Assembly: GCA_028869175.1 (NCBI GenBank)
Contig: JAGWTB010000020.1
Location: 1 to 34,451 of the forward strand
Length of the DNA stretch: 34,451 nucleotides
Direction of reading: 5' to 3'
Origin: Sphingomonadales bacterium
GTDB taxonomy: Bacteria; Pseudomonadota; Alphaproteobacteria; Sphingomonadales; Sphingomonadaceae
How positions within the stretch are numbered: the first letter of the stretch is position 1; each line of letters begins with the position of its first letter. Below are positions 15,295 to 25,896 of the stretch, piece by piece. Made by a program: the position numbers and the translations under genes. The notes beneath the pieces are model-generated. The model was not told where the DNA came from. It saw only the letters and a program-made list of their open reading frames with translations, and did not search any database.

Positions 15295-16628
15295 TACAAT
15301 GCTCCCGCCCGTTTGATCGCGAGGTAGGAATCGATCAGCCGCGTGCCGATCCGGTCATAGGGAGCTTCCACCACGTCAACGCCGATCTGGCGCAGGCGGC
15401 TGGTGACGAGCGCCTTCTGGCGCAGCAGCGAATCGGCGGTGACCGACATGGCCAGCGCCTGCATGTCTGCCGGGGAAGCGCCGGCGATGTCTTCCAGTTC
15501 CTCGTCGGCCATGGTGACGAAAATGACGAGGTGGCGCGAAACCAGTCGGCCGATCGATTCGATCATCAGTTCCGCGCTGGTCGGGTCGGTGAAATCGGAA
15601 AAGACCACCACCAGCGAACGACGCTGCAGCCGTCCCGCCAGAGTGGCAAGCGCGAAGGTGAAATTGGGTTCCTGCGCGTGGTAGTCCAGCCCGGCAGCGG
15701 CGCGCTGCAACTGGGTGAAGTGGCGCGGGTCGGTGACGAACGGCGTCATCGTCTCGGGCCGGGCGGCAAAGCCGAACAGCGCCACCCGGTCCCCGCCCTT
15801 GAGCGCGACGTAGGCGGTGGCCAGCGCGGCGGACACCGCCCGGTCGATGCGCGGCAGGCCGCCCACCGGCTCGCACATCGCCTGCCCGCAATCGAAGGCG
15901 AAGACGATCTGGTTGTTGCGCTCTACCTCGAACTCCTTGGCATAGAGGTGCGTGTGCCGGGCCGAGGTTTTCCAATCGATCCGGCGGCGGTCCATGCCGG
16001 ACTGGTATTCGGTCAGCGCCTCGAACTCGTTGCCTTCGCCGCGCATGCGCCGGGCGATCAGGCCGAACTGCGAATTCTTGAGGAACGCCTGCAAGGCGGG
16101 CGAGCGCACCGCGCCCAGATTGGGCCAGACGCGCACTTCGGCGTCGATGGCGCGCGACGTCTGCCGTGCGCCGAGCCCCAATGGCCCGGTCCAGCGCAGC
16201 CAGAGCTTTTCCACCGCGCCGGTTCCGCGCCGGGTCGGCCTGAACTCCGCGCTGCCGCTGTGCGCGCCGCTGGCCGGATCGGGCGAGAGCGCCAAGGCCA
16301 GCGAACCGCCTTCGGCAAGGCGGCTGTCGATCGCCAGCGCGGCTTCGGTCCAGCGGCCGAGCCGGGTGGCGAAGTCCGCCAGAACCGTGATCCGGGCCGC
16401 ATCCCCCACTTCGACGTCGGCCGGGGCGATCAACCGCACGTCTTCCAGTCGCCCGGCCAGCAGCGCGTCGAGCAGCACCAGCGCGAGCAGCGTGCCGCCG
16501 AGCGCCGGGGCGACGATCCATGCCGCCGGGGCAACCGCCGCCAGCACCAGCGCGAAGGGCGCAGCCAGCGCGATCAGCAGCGCGGCGCGTCCGGTGGGGG
16601 CTACGGCAAGGGCGCGGAAGGGGTTCAT
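15294..16628 (-). CDS. DUF58 domain, VWA-like membrane protein
   Basis: From ATG 16628 (MNPFRALAVAPTGR) the protein is 444 aa. Two N-terminal helices (about 15-55) precede a beta-sandwich region (60-180). The DUF58 signature EFEALTEYQSGMDRRRIDWKTSAR lies at about 201-224. A VWA-like fold then begins, with a MIDAS-type motif FAFDCGQAM (244-251) and the later LVVVFSDFTDPTS. In MoxR/DUF58 systems this protein is the likely partner of the ATPase and resembles von Willebrand factor A metal-binding proteins. The track start at 16742 lies inside moxR and is rejected. It is 40 bases after the MoxR stop. Confidence 0.92.
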   Translation of the reverse strand: MNPFRALAVAPTGRAALLIALAAPFALVLAAVAPAAWIVAPALGGTLLALVLLDALLAGRLEDVRLIAPADVEVGDAARITVLADFATRLGRWTEAALAIDSRLAEGGSLALALSPDPASGAHSGSAEFRPTRRGTGAVEKLWLRWTGPLGLGARQTSRAIDAEVRVWPNLGAVRSPALQAFLKNSQFGLIARRMRGEGNEFEALTEYQSGMDRRRIDWKTSARHTHLYAKEFEVERNNQIVFAFDCGQAMCEPVGGLPRIDRAVSAALATAYVALKGGDRVALFGFAARPETMTPFVTDPRHFTQLQRAAAGLDYHAQEPNFTFALATLAGRLQRRSLVVVFSDFTDPTSAELMIESIGRLVSRHLVIFVTMADEELEDIAGASPADMQALAMSVTADSLLRQKALVTSRLRQIGVDVVEAPYDRIGTRLIDSYLAIKRAGAL

Positions 16629-16668
16629 CGGTTGGACATAGACCTCGCGTGGGCTTGACCAGCCCGGA

Positions 16669-17639
<971 letters not shown>

Positions 17640-17643
<4 letters not shown>

Positions 17644-18944
17644 CGGGTCAGCATCCTTTCAAGGGCATGGAGGTCCTGCGCCGCGCCGAGCATCTCGTTC
17701 GGGCGGCGCGCTGCGCGCAGCCGCGCGGCGATGGCGGAAAATGGTACGGTGCCGGGCACCCGGGCTTCGAGTGCGCGATCTATCGCCGCTTCAGTTTCCG
17801 CAGCTTCGGCCATGCGCGGCAGGGCCAGAGCGCGGGCAATCCGCTCGCGCGCGTGGTCGGCATAGGGCGGCGCAATCAGGTGGAGCCGCCGGGTGCGGCG
17901 GATCAGCCCGGCAGCATTCGACACCAGCGCGCGCTTGCCAAAGGCAATGGCGCGCACCCCGGCACGCGCCGGCCCGAAGCGCACGAAGGCGCGCCAGCCC
18001 ACCGCCAGCGCCGCGATCAGCAAACACAGTGTCGCGGCCAGGAACGGCGGGGTGAAAGCGAGCGTCAGCAGGTTGGCCGACTGGCCCAGACCGTTCTGCG
18101 TGAGGTCGAAGGCCACGGCCTTGCCATCATCGCCCATCGCCGCACGGAACAGCGCTTCGGCCAACCGGGCATTTTCCGGCCTGGCCATGCCCCAGTTGTC
18201 GAGCAGGTCTGGATCGAACACGAAGACGACCGGATAGCTGTCTTCATCCTCGCCGTAGGTTTCCGGAGGATTGAGCGACAGGTCTTCAAGACCTGGGTAA
18301 ATGCCGCCATCGGCGATCCAGCCAGCCAGCGTTCGTCCGTCGGCAGCGCTGGCCACCAGCGGCACCAGTCGCTTGCCCCGGCCGGCAATCACGACCTTGG
18401 GATCGGGCAGGCTGCCAGTGATGTCCTGTGCCGACCATTGTCCGTTTGCCGGGGCTCCCTTGGCGTCCTTCATCTCGACCGTCAGGTCGTCAAAAAAGCC
18501 CGGGATCGGCGCGACCTGCGGAAAGGGCAGGTCGACCCAGCCCTGCTTCGCGCCCTTGCGATTCTGCGCGATGGGCACCGAGGCCCATTTCGGCAGGATC
18601 ACCAGCGTCGGACCGACCTGCTTGCGCTTGTCGACGATTGCCTGCAGTTCCTTGCCCTCGGCCCCGACCGGCGGGGTGAGCACCAGCAACCCGGGGCCAT
18701 CAAGCCCGGCGGCGGAGCGCACGCGGGTGACGGTCATGCCCCGCTTCTCAAGATAGCTTGCCAGCGCGGCATAGCCGTTGAGGCCCTTGCCGCCGACGTG
18801 GCCGCCGCCGTTGTTGGTGTTGCCCGCAGTCATCCCCGCGCCGATCATCCACAGCAGCGCGACGAACACGGCCCCGCCGAACAAGACCAGCGCCAGCACG
18901 GTGCGCGGCGAGAAGGGCGATGGATTGGCCGCGCCGGCGGTCAT
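17640..18944 (-). CDS. DUF4350-domain membrane protein
   Basis: 434 aa. One helix at the N-terminus (about 16-37) leads to a periplasmic-type region. It begins with the DUF4350-like [24 protein letters not shown] and LLVLTPP, and continues with [24 protein letters not shown] second helix lies around 300-318 ([25 protein letters not shown]). A cytoplasmic tail then carries [11 protein letters not shown]. The glutamine-amidotransferase-like fold of DUF4350 proteins is not known to be catalytic. Overlaps of four bases on both sides tie it to DUF4129 and MoxR. It is probably a scaffold or substrate-binding subunit of the membrane complex. Confidence 0.85.
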
Positions 18945-19600
18945 GCCGCCAGCCTTTCCAGCGCGAACTTGGCATAGGCCTCACGCGCGGCCTGCCAGTC
19001 GGCCAGATCGAGCGCGCGCAAGGCGAAGCGGCTGCGCTCCACCCGGTCGGCGATGACGCCGAAGGCCAGTCGCGCCCCTCCGGGGAGCGAGAGCAACCCG
19101 GCAATCTCGCGCGCGGTGCTGGCGGGATGCAGCCAGTCGGGCCGGACGGCGGCGATCTGCTGGACCGAGCGGCGCAGCAACAAGTGCGTCGCCTCGTCGA
19201 ACTTGCCTTCACCGGCCAGCCGGTCAGCGTCCTCCAGCAAGGCCAGAGCATCGGCATGGCTTGGCGTCCAGACCGGGACAACCTCGGGCCGGGGCCGGCG
19301 ACCTGCTTCGATCAGCGGCGCGAGCAAGCGCCAGACGATGGCAAGCACCGCCAGCACCGCCAGCCCGATCAGGATCCACTGCACCACCGGCCACGATACG
19401 CCGAGCGCCTTGCCCAGCGGTTCGAACAGCGATTTGAGGAATTCCTGCAATGGCTTGAGCCAGGCAGGAGGGGCGGGCGGAGCCTGCTGCGGCACCGGGG
19501 CAAACTGGATGTCCCCGCTGGCGCGCACGGCCTCCCAGTCGCGCGCAGCCTGCTGCGCGCTCTGCGATCCGGCAATCTGTTGGGCACCCGCCGACACCAC
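18941..19600 (-). CDS. DUF4129-type membrane protein
   Basis: 219 aa with a GTG start. A Pro/Ala-rich N-terminal part (about 33-45) leads to a helix (about 72-95, WPVVQWILIGLAVLAVLAIVWRL). A cytoplasmic domain follows with HADALALLEDADRLAGEGKFDEATHLLLRRSVQQI and WLHPASTAREIA. The last part matches the DUF4129 pattern seen at the C-terminus of transglutaminase-like proteins and as a separate gene in MoxR/DUF58 loci. It is the first gene of the operon, so the promoter should lie in 19601-19702. Confidence 0.8.
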   Translation of the reverse strand: MVSAGAQQIAGSQSAQQAARDWEAVRASGDIQFAPVPQQAPPAPPAWLKPLQEFLKSLFEPLGKALGVSWPVVQWILIGLAVLAVLAIVWRLLAPLIEAGRRPRPEVVPVWTPSHADALALLEDADRLAGEGKFDEATHLLLRRSVQQIAAVRPDWLHPASTAREIAGLLSLPGGARLAFGVIADRVERSRFALRALDLADWQAAREAYAKFALERLAA

Positions 19601-19702
19601 TGCTAGGTGGCACGGCGCAAAGCCCGGCGCAAGCGCGTTGCCGCTCCGATTCGGTTGTTTGCCGGGGGGTTAGGAGAATGGACTGGCCAGCGCGGCAGCC
19701 GG

Positions 19703-20596
19703 TTACCCGCGCGCCCGGCCCTGCCTGTAGGTTCCCAGCGGGCGGAATTCCTTGCAGTGGAATTCCAGTTCGGCAATCGCCCGGTCCACCGCCGGATCGC
19801 CAGGCGCACCAATGATATCGGCGTAGAACATGGTGGCGGAAAAGCTGGCCCCCTTCTGGTAGCTTTCCAGCTTGGTCATGTTGACCCCGTTGGTGGCAAA
19901 GCCGCCCAGCGCCTTGTAGAGCGCGGCAGGGATGTTCTTCACCTCGAAGACGAAAGTGGTCATCGCCGCTTCGCCCGCCACACTGGCAGGAACAAGCGGC
20001 TGGCGCGCTAGCATGACAAAGCGGGTGGTGTTGTCCACCGCGTCCTCGACATTGTTGTCGATCACCTTGAGGCCGTAGAGTTCGGCGGCGATCTTCGGTG
20101 CAATCGCGCAGGCCTGCGGGTCTGCCATCTCGCGGACCAGCGCGGCGGCGGCGGCGGTATCGGCATAGGCCATCGGCACGATGCCGCGTTCCCGCAGGTA
20201 GCGGCGCGACTGGCCCAAAGCCTGCGGGTGCGAATAGGCCGCCGCGAAGGGACCGTCACCCAGGGCCATGAGGCTGTGGTGGATCGACAGGAAATGCTCG
20301 CCAACGATGAACAGTCCGCTTTCCGGCAGCAGGAAATGGATGTCCGCCACGCGTCCGTGCTGCGAGTTTTCGATCGGAATGATCGCACGGGCGGCACGCC
20401 CTTCCTTCACCGCATCCAGCGCATCCTCGAAGCTGAAACAGGGCAGCGGCAGGCAATCCGGCGCATATTCCAGCGCGGCCCGGTGCGAGTTGCAGCCCGG
20501 CGCGCCCTGCAGCGCCACGGCGCGGGCGGGATCGGCGGCAGCAGCAGCGGCCATCTGCTCGACCAGGGCGAGCGCAGGTTGGGGAAATGAATGCAT
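19703..20596 (-). CDS. pheA: Prephenate dehydratase with ACT domain
   Basis: 297 aa, monofunctional form. It converts prephenate to phenylpyruvate in phenylalanine synthesis. Motifs are ALQGAPGCNSHRAALEY at the substrate-binding start, AIIPIENSQHGRVAD, and the catalytic NTTRFVML (TRF at 191-193). A C-terminal ACT domain (about 213-285) carries the regulatory ALYKALGGFATNGVNMTKLES, which binds phenylalanine for feedback control. No chorismate mutase domain is fused. It is divergent from the cytochrome gene across 118 bases and ends about 100 bases before the DUF4129 gene on the same strand. Confidence 0.96.
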   Translation of the reverse strand: MHSFPQPALALVEQMAAAAAADPARAVALQGAPGCNSHRAALEYAPDCLPLPCFSFEDALDAVKEGRAARAIIPIENSQHGRVADIHFLLPESGLFIVGEHFLSIHHSLMALGDGPFAAAYSHPQALGQSRRYLRERGIVPMAYADTAAAAALVREMADPQACAIAPKIAAELYGLKVIDNNVEDAVDNTTRFVMLARQPLVPASVAGEAAMTTFVFEVKNIPAALYKALGGFATNGVNMTKLESYQKGASFSATMFYADIIGAPGDPAVDRAIAELEFHCKEFRPLGTYRQGRARG

Positions 20597-20714
20597 GATT
20601 GCGTCTGGCCCCTAAGACTGTTGGCGAAATCCCGCAATGGGCCTTGCGCTTGGGCCGCACCGTTACTAGAGCGGCGCGCAAACTTGGAATCCATATCCCA
20701 ACGGGGCAATTTCG

Positions 20715-21605
20715 ATGGAAGACCGTTTCAATACCATCGCCGGCTGGACGCTGTTTTCGGGCATTGTCGCACTCGGTCTGGCCAGCCTGAGCGGCCACTA
20801 CTTCCGTGCCGACAAGAATCACCGTCCCGAGAAGATGGGCTATGCCATCGCCGGCGTGGCTTCCAGCGAAGGCGGCGCGAAGGAAGTGCCCTTCGAAACC
20901 CTGCTCGCCAGCGGCGATGCGGCCAAGGGTGAGGCGACCTTCAAGAAATGCGCTTCGTGCCACACGATCAATCAGGGCGGGGCCAATGGCATTGGCCCGA
21001 ACCTGTTCGCGGTGCTGGGTGACAAGATCGGCGCCGGTCGCGGCGGCTTTGCCTTCTCTGGCGACCTTGCCGGCAAGGGCGGCAACTGGGACTTCGCCAG
21101 CATGAACCAGTGGCTGACCAACCCCAAGAAGTTCGCCGCCGGCACCAAGATGACCTTCGCCGGCCTGTCGGATGGGGCAGAGCGCGCCAACCTGATGCTC
21201 TATCTCAACGCGCAGGGTTCGAACCTGCCGCTGCCGGCCGCGCCGGCCGCCCCTGCCGGGGGTGACGACGCTGCTGCCGCCGCCGCGCCGATCGTCGCCG
21301 ATGCCGCGAAGGGCGAGCAGAGCTTCAAGAAGTGCGCCTCGTGCCACACGATCAATGCGGGCGGGGCCAACGGCATCGGTCCGAATCTGGCCGGCATCTA
21401 TGGCGAAGCGGCGGCCACCGGCCGCGGCGGCTTTGCCTTCTCCGATGCGCTGAAGGCGAAGGGCGGCAAGTGGGACGACGCTTCGCTCGATACCTGGCTG
21501 ACCAACCCCAAGGCCTATGCCGCCGGCACCAAGATGACCTTCGCCGGCCTGGCCGACGCGCAGGAACGCGCCAACGTCATCGCCTATCTGAAGAACGCCA
21601 AGTAA
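20715..21605 (+). CDS. Membrane-anchored diheme cytochrome c (tandem class I domains)
   Basis: 296 aa. An N-terminal anchor (about 8-29) resembles CycM-type membrane cytochromes. Two nearly identical class I domains follow: CASCH at 79-83 and 207-211, axial Met in GTKMTFAGL (146 and 274). They are joined by an Ala/Pro-rich linker (about 165-200). Each should carry a covalent heme c on the periplasmic side. The protein probably shuttles electrons between the bc1 complex and a terminal oxidase. The two domains are very similar at DNA level too (TGCCACACGATCAAT in both), implying recent tandem duplication. A hairpin terminator follows. Confidence 0.93.
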   Translation: MEDRFNTIAGWTLFSGIVALGLASLSGHYFRADKNHRPEKMGYAIAGVASSEGGAKEVPFETLLASGDAAKGEATFKKCASCHTINQGGANGIGPNLFAVLGDKIGAGRGGFAFSGDLAGKGGNWDFASMNQWLTNPKKFAAGTKMTFAGLSDGAERANLMLYLNAQGSNLPLPAAPAAPAGGDDAAAAAAPIVADAAKGEQSFKKCASCHTINAGGANGIGPNLAGIYGEAAATGRGGFAFSDALKAKGGKWDDASLDTWLTNPKAYAAGTKMTFAGLADAQERANVIAYLKNAK

Positions 21606-21627
21606 GGTTTTCTCCAGCCGAAACATG

Positions 21628-21660
21628 AAAGGGCGGGGCCGCGAGGCTCCGCCCTTTTCG
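21628..21660 (+). terminator. Rho-independent terminator after the cytochrome gene
   Basis: AAAGGGCGGGGCC, loop GCGA, GGCTCCGCCCTTT: a 13-base stem with a single G-U pair, followed by TTCG. It lies 23 bases after the cytochrome c stop. Confidence 0.85.
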
Positions 21661-21746
21661 TTTGGCCTTGGCGATGCGCCAGCCCGGCGGCTCTTCCTGC
21701 CCTGGCAAAATGCGCCGGAGCGTTCCGGGCGTGCGTTAACCCTCCC

Positions 21747-21778
21747 TTGCGGACTCAACTAATTCGATAGAGTATAAA
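21747..21778 (+). promoter_or_regulatory. Possible promoter of the sulfate operon
   Basis: The leader between the terminator and the binding-protein gene contains TTGCGG (21747) and an AT-rich TATAAA (21773) in an otherwise GC-rich region, but spacing is 20 bases, longer than ideal. No regulator site could be assigned. Confidence 0.25.
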
Positions 21779-21865
21779 GCTCAGCTTCTGGCCCCTACAG
21801 AACTGCTTTGATGTCTATCGGTTCAGTTGAGTTTAAGCGTCGCACACCACGAGGGAGACGACACC

Positions 21866-22906
21866 ATGACCACCGCCCACCCGAAGCGCCGCCTGTTTCT
21901 TGCCGCTGCTGCCGCCACCGCCCTGACTGCCGTGCTTGCCGGCTGCTCCGGCGGAGGCGCGAAGAACGGCAATGCCGTGCAGATCACCAACGTATCCTAC
22001 GATCCCACCCGCGAACTCTATCAGGCGATCAACCCGGCCTTCGCCGCCGCCTGGAAGGCGAAGACCGGCCAGGACGTGGCGTTCCGCATGAGCCATGGTG
22101 GTTCCGGCAAGCAGAGCCGCGCGATCATTGACGGGCTGGATGCCGATGTCGCCACGCTGGCGCTGGCCTATGACATCGACGCCATCGCATCCAAGGGCCA
22201 CTTGCTCGGCGCGGACTGGCAGAAGGCGCTGCCCGACAACAGCGCACCCTACACCTCGACCATCGTGTTCCTTGTCCGCAAGGGCAATCCCAAGGGCATC
22301 CATGACTGGGGCGATCTGGTCAAGCCGGGCGTCCAGGTCATCACCCCCAATCCCAAGACCAGCGGCGGCGCGCGGTGGAATTTCCTCGCCGCCTGGGCCT
22401 ATGGCCGCAAGGCTGGCGGCAGTGATGCGGCGGCGGAAGCCTATGTCCGCCGACTCTTTGCCCAGGTGCCGGTGCTCGACAGCGGCGCGCGCGGTTCGAC
22501 CACCACCTTCGTCGAACGCGGCATCGGTGACGTGCTGCTCGCCTGGGAGAACGAGGCGCTGCTGTCGCAGAAGAAGCTGGGCGCGGGACAGTTCGAGATC
22601 GTCAATCCCTCGCTCTCGATCCTTGCCGAACCACCGGTGGCGGTGATCGCCGAGAATGCAAAGAAACATGGCACCGAAGCGGTGGCCAAGGCCTATCTCG
22701 AATATCTCTATACTCCCGAGGCGCAGGTCGCCATCGCCCGCAACTTCTACCGCCCGCGCGACCCGCAGGTTGCCGCGCAGTTCAAGGATCAGTTCCCGGC
22801 GATCCAGTTCGTCACCATCGACAAGGATTTCGGCGGCTGGGGCGCGGCGCAGAAGACGTTCTTCGACGATGGCGGCGTGTTCGACCGCATAACCACCGCG
22901 AAGTGA
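21866..22906 (+). CDS. Sulfate ABC transporter substrate-binding lipoprotein (Sbp/CysP family)
   Basis: From ATG 21866, preceded by GAGGGAG, the product is 346 aa. The lipoprotein signal ends TAVLAGC (Cys27), so it is anchored to the membrane by a lipid. Family motifs include [59 protein letters not shown], and [11 protein letters not shown]. It captures sulfate (possibly thiosulfate) for CysTWA. The track start (21827) adds an unsupported extension. A lipid anchor is common for such proteins only outside enterobacteria, where Sbp is a free periplasmic protein. Confidence 0.95.
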   Translation: MTTAHPKRRLFLAAAAATALTAVLAGCSGGGAKNGNAVQITNVSYDPTRELYQAINPAFAAAWKAKTGQDVAFRMSHGGSGKQSRAIIDGLDADVATLALAYDIDAIASKGHLLGADWQKALPDNSAPYTSTIVFLVRKGNPKGIHDWGDLVKPGVQVITPNPKTSGGARWNFLAAWAYGRKAGGSDAAAEAYVRRLFAQVPVLDSGARGSTTTFVERGIGDVLLAWENEALLSQKKLGAGQFEIVNPSLSILAEPPVAVIAENAKKHGTEAVAKAYLEYLYTPEAQVAIARNFYRPRDPQVAAQFKDQFPAIQFVTIDKDFGGWGAAQKTFFDDGGVFDRITTAK

Positions 22907-22948
22907 CCTGAACCCCTCCCGATCCTCCTATCGAGCAGGCCACTGCAG

Positions 22949-23800
22949 ATGCCGACTACCACCTTCCGCAGACCTGACTGGCGCGCGCCATCGGTGCTGC
23001 CGGGCTTCGGGCTGACCTTCGGGTTCACCCTCGCCTGGCTGACCCTGATCGTGCTGATCCCGCTGGCGACGATTTTCCTGCGCTCCGCCGGCATGGGCTG
23101 GCATGAATTCGTCGCCGTGGGATTTTCACATCGCGCGCTGGCAGCCTACCGCCTGAGCTTCGGCACGGCGGCGGCGGCAGGGCTGGTCAACGCATTGTTC
23201 GGCCTGCTCGTCGCCTGGGTGCTGGTGCGCTACAGCTTTCCGGGCAAGCGGGTGGTTTCGGCGCTGGTCGACCTGCCCTTTGCCCTGCCGACGGCTGTGG
23301 CGGGCATCGCGCTCACCGCGATCTATGCGCCGACCGGCTGGATCGGACAGTACCTTGAGCCGCTGGGCATCAAGGTGGCCTTCACCCCCATCGGTATCAC
23401 CATCGCCCTGGTATTCATCGGCCTGCCCTTCGTCGTCCGCTCGGTCGAGCCGGTCCTGGCCGACCTCGGCCATGATGTCGAGGAAGCGGCGGCAACGCTG
23501 GGAGCAAACCGGGTGCAGACCTTCAGCCAGGTTATCTTCCCGGCGATAGCACCGGCGCTGGTCACCGGCTTCGCCCTCGCCTTCGCGCGCGGCGTGGGGG
23601 AATACGGTTCGGTGATCTTCATCTCGGGCAACATGCCTGGCAAGACCGAGATCGCCCCGCTGCTGATCGTCACCCAGCTGGAACAATATGCCTATGCCGG
23701 GGCCACCGCGATCGCCACGGTGATGATGCTGGTGTCCTTCGTCATCCTGTTCGGGCTCAACACCTGGCAAGCGGTGCGCCGCCGGAGGCTGGGCGCATGA
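22949..23800 (+). CDS. cysT: Sulfate ABC transporter permease CysT
   Basis: 283 aa permease with six predicted helices, starting after a short linker ([20 protein letters not shown]). The inner-membrane permease motif is [23 protein letters not shown] (about 176-200). The CysT-specific end [20 protein letters not shown] is present. It forms the sulfate channel with CysW. The stop overlaps the cysW start by four bases. Confidence 0.95.
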   Translation: MPTTTFRRPDWRAPSVLPGFGLTFGFTLAWLTLIVLIPLATIFLRSAGMGWHEFVAVGFSHRALAAYRLSFGTAAAAGLVNALFGLLVAWVLVRYSFPGKRVVSALVDLPFALPTAVAGIALTAIYAPTGWIGQYLEPLGIKVAFTPIGITIALVFIGLPFVVRSVEPVLADLGHDVEEAAATLGANRVQTFSQVIFPAIAPALVTGFALAFARGVGEYGSVIFISGNMPGKTEIAPLLIVTQLEQYAYAGATAIATVMMLVSFVILFGLNTWQAVRRRRLGA

Positions 23801-24636
23801 GCCGGCAACACTCCACCAGCGAGGGCCGCGCCGCGCGGCTGGGGCTGATCGCACTGGCGCTGCTGTTCCTTGGCTTCTTCCTTGTGCTGCCACTGCTCGC
23901 GGTATTCAGCGAGGCACTGAAGCAGGGGCTGGGCGCATTTATCGATGCCGTGAAGAACCCCGACGCGCTGGCGGCGATCCGGCTGACCCTGCTGATTGCC
24001 GCGATCAGCGTGCCGCTGAACATGGTGTTCGGCGTGGCGGCAAGCTGGGCGATCACCAAGTTCCGCTTCCCCGGGCGGAACCTGCTGGTCACCCTGATCG
24101 ATTTGCCGTTCTCGGTTTCGCCGGTGGTTTCCGGCCTGATCTTCGTGCTGTTGTTCGGTGCCAACGGCTATCTCGGTCCTTGGCTGGCGGCGCATGGCGT
24201 GAAGATCATCTTCGCCGTGCCTGGCATCGTGCTGGCGACCGTTTTCATCACCTTCCCCTTCGTTGCCCGCGAACTGATCCCGCTGATGATGGAACAGGGC
24301 AAGGATGATGAGGAAGCCGCGATCTCGCTCGGCGCGAACGGCTGGCAAACCTTCTGGCACGTGACCCTGCCCAATATCCGCTGGGGCCTGCTCTACGGCG
24401 TGCTGCTGTGCAACGCGCGCGCCATGGGCGAGTTCGGCGCGGTCTCGGTCGTCTCCGGGCACATCCGTGGAGAAACCAACACCATGCCGCTGCATGTCGA
24501 GATTCTCTACAACGAGTACGATTTCGTCGGCGCCTTCGCGGTCGCCTCGCTGCTGGCCGCGCTCGCCCTGGTGACACTTGTCGTCAAGAGCCTGCTCGAA
24601 TGGCGCTTCGACCTTCATTCGGGAGCAAAGCATTGA
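23797..24636 (+). CDS. cysW: Sulfate ABC transporter permease CysW
   Basis: 279 aa, six helices. It has the permease signature [27 protein letters not shown] and the CysW-type ending [26 protein letters not shown] followed by [16 protein letters not shown]. Partner of CysT. Its stop overlaps the TTG start of cysA. Confidence 0.95.
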   Translation: MSRQHSTSEGRAARLGLIALALLFLGFFLVLPLLAVFSEALKQGLGAFIDAVKNPDALAAIRLTLLIAAISVPLNMVFGVAASWAITKFRFPGRNLLVTLIDLPFSVSPVVSGLIFVLLFGANGYLGPWLAAHGVKIIFAVPGIVLATVFITFPFVARELIPLMMEQGKDDEEAAISLGANGWQTFWHVTLPNIRWGLLYGVLLCNARAMGEFGAVSVVSGHIRGETNTMPLHVEILYNEYDFVGAFAVASLLAALALVTLVVKSLLEWRFDLHSGAKH

Positions 24637-25610
24637 TCCGCGTCCAGAACATCACCAAGCGCTTCGGCGAGTTCCCGGCGCTCCACGGCATCGACCTTGA
24701 AGTGAAGCCGGGTGAATTCATCGCCCTGCTCGGCCCTTCGGGCTCGGGCAAGACCACCCTGCTGCGCATCATCGCCGGGCTGGAGTTCCAGGATTCGGGC
24801 GAGGTCTTTTTCCACGACGAGGACGTTTCCAGCGTCGGGGTCGGCGAACGGCAGGTGGGTTTCGTCTTCCAGCACTACGCGCTGTTCCGCCACATGACCG
24901 TGGCCGAAAACGTTGCCTTCGGCCTGACCGTGCGCAAGGCGAAGAACCGCCCGGCGAAGAGCGTGATCAAGGCGCGGGCGGAGGAATTGCTCCGACTGGT
25001 CCAGCTCGACGGGCTGGGATCGCGCTATCCGGGGCAGCTTTCCGGCGGCCAGCGCCAGCGCGTCGCGCTGGCCCGGGCGCTTGCCATCGAGCCCCGGCTG
25101 CTGCTGCTCGACGAACCGTTTGGCGCGCTCGACGCCAAGGTGCGCAAGGACCTGCGCCGCTGGCTCAAGGACCTGCACCGCCAGATGGGGCTGACCTCGA
25201 TCTTCGTGACCCACGATCAGGAAGAAGCGCTGGAACTGGCCGACCGGGTCGTCGTCATGGACCACGGCGTGATCGAACAGATCGGCACGCCGGAGCAGGT
25301 CTACATGGAACCGGCGACGCCCTTCGTCGCCCGCTTCGTGGGCGAAACCAACCAGCTTCCCGCCAGCGACGGCAAGGACATGCTGCACGTGCGCCCGCAC
25401 GATCTGGAGATCGTTGCCGCGGACGGAGACGCCGTGCTGGTCGACAACGTCTTCCGCAAGGGCGGCTGCTGGCGGGTCGAAGGCACGCTTACCGGTGGCG
25501 GCAAGGTGGTGGAGATCGACCTCGATGCCAGCCGACCTGCCCCCTCGCCGGGCGAAACCGTGTTGATCCGCCCGCGCCGTTCCAAGATCTTTGCCCAGAC
25601 CGGAGCCTGA
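24633..25610 (+). CDS. cysA: Sulfate ABC transporter ATPase CysA
   Basis: 325 aa. The start is TTG 24633, overlapping the cysW stop (TTGA), which begins the ATPase in frame ([16 protein letters not shown]). The track start at 24408 lies inside cysW. Walker A is GPSGSGKTT (about 34-42), the Q-loop is [14 protein letters not shown], the signature is [19 protein letters not shown], and Walker B is [12 protein letters not shown]. The H-loop is [14 protein letters not shown]. The C-terminal extension includes HVRPHDLEI, the TOBE-like part. It powers sulfate import. Confidence 0.96.
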   Translation: MIRVQNITKRFGEFPALHGIDLEVKPGEFIALLGPSGSGKTTLLRIIAGLEFQDSGEVFFHDEDVSSVGVGERQVGFVFQHYALFRHMTVAENVAFGLTVRKAKNRPAKSVIKARAEELLRLVQLDGLGSRYPGQLSGGQRQRVALARALAIEPRLLLLDEPFGALDAKVRKDLRRWLKDLHRQMGLTSIFVTHDQEEALELADRVVVMDHGVIEQIGTPEQVYMEPATPFVARFVGETNQLPASDGKDMLHVRPHDLEIVAADGDAVLVDNVFRKGGCWRVEGTLTGGGKVVEIDLDASRPAPSPGETVLIRPRRSKIFAQTGA

Positions 25611-25613
25611 ACC

Positions 25614-25796
25614 ATGAATACCAGCAGTAACCAGCCCCCGCTCGATCCCGCTGCGGCCCGGCTGCTCGAAGAGAGCCTCTCCAGTGTGCGGGAGGCGCTG
25701 ACCGGCCTCAAGTACGGGGCGATCTCGCTCACCGTCCACGAAGGCCGCGTCGTCCAGATCGACGTGACGGAGAAGAAACGGCTCAAGCCGAACTGA
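25614..25796 (+). CDS. YezD-family small protein (DUF2292)
   Basis: 60 aa. It has ESLSSVREALTGLKYGAISLTVHEGRVVQIDVTEKKR, the family core in which a helix is followed by a strand pair with a conserved 'G.I.L.VH.G.VVQID.TEK.R' pattern. YezD proteins repeatedly occur next to sulfate or cysteine genes, and this copy starts four bases after the cysA stop. The biochemical role is unknown; a regulatory or chaperone role in sulfur assimilation is inferred from context. Confidence 0.85.
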   Translation: MNTSSNQPPLDPAAARLLEESLSSVREALTGLKYGAISLTVHEGRVVQIDVTEKKRLKPN

Positions 25797-25896
25797 ACCG
25801 TCACCCGCCACCCTTCTCGAATACCAGACTTCTCACCTCACCCACTCGCCAACCGGACCACTGGAGGCATCGTGACCCATACCCAAAGGACATCCG

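Noticed and set aside
20256-21758. Minus-strand 500 aa ORF across the cytochrome gene
   Set aside because: It crosses the pheA-cytochrome promoter and mirrors two duplicated heme domains; its apparent internal repeats come from the cytochrome duplication.
24615-25811. Minus-strand 398 aa ORF opposite cysA
   Set aside because: Shadow of cysA, which has all ABC ATPase motifs.
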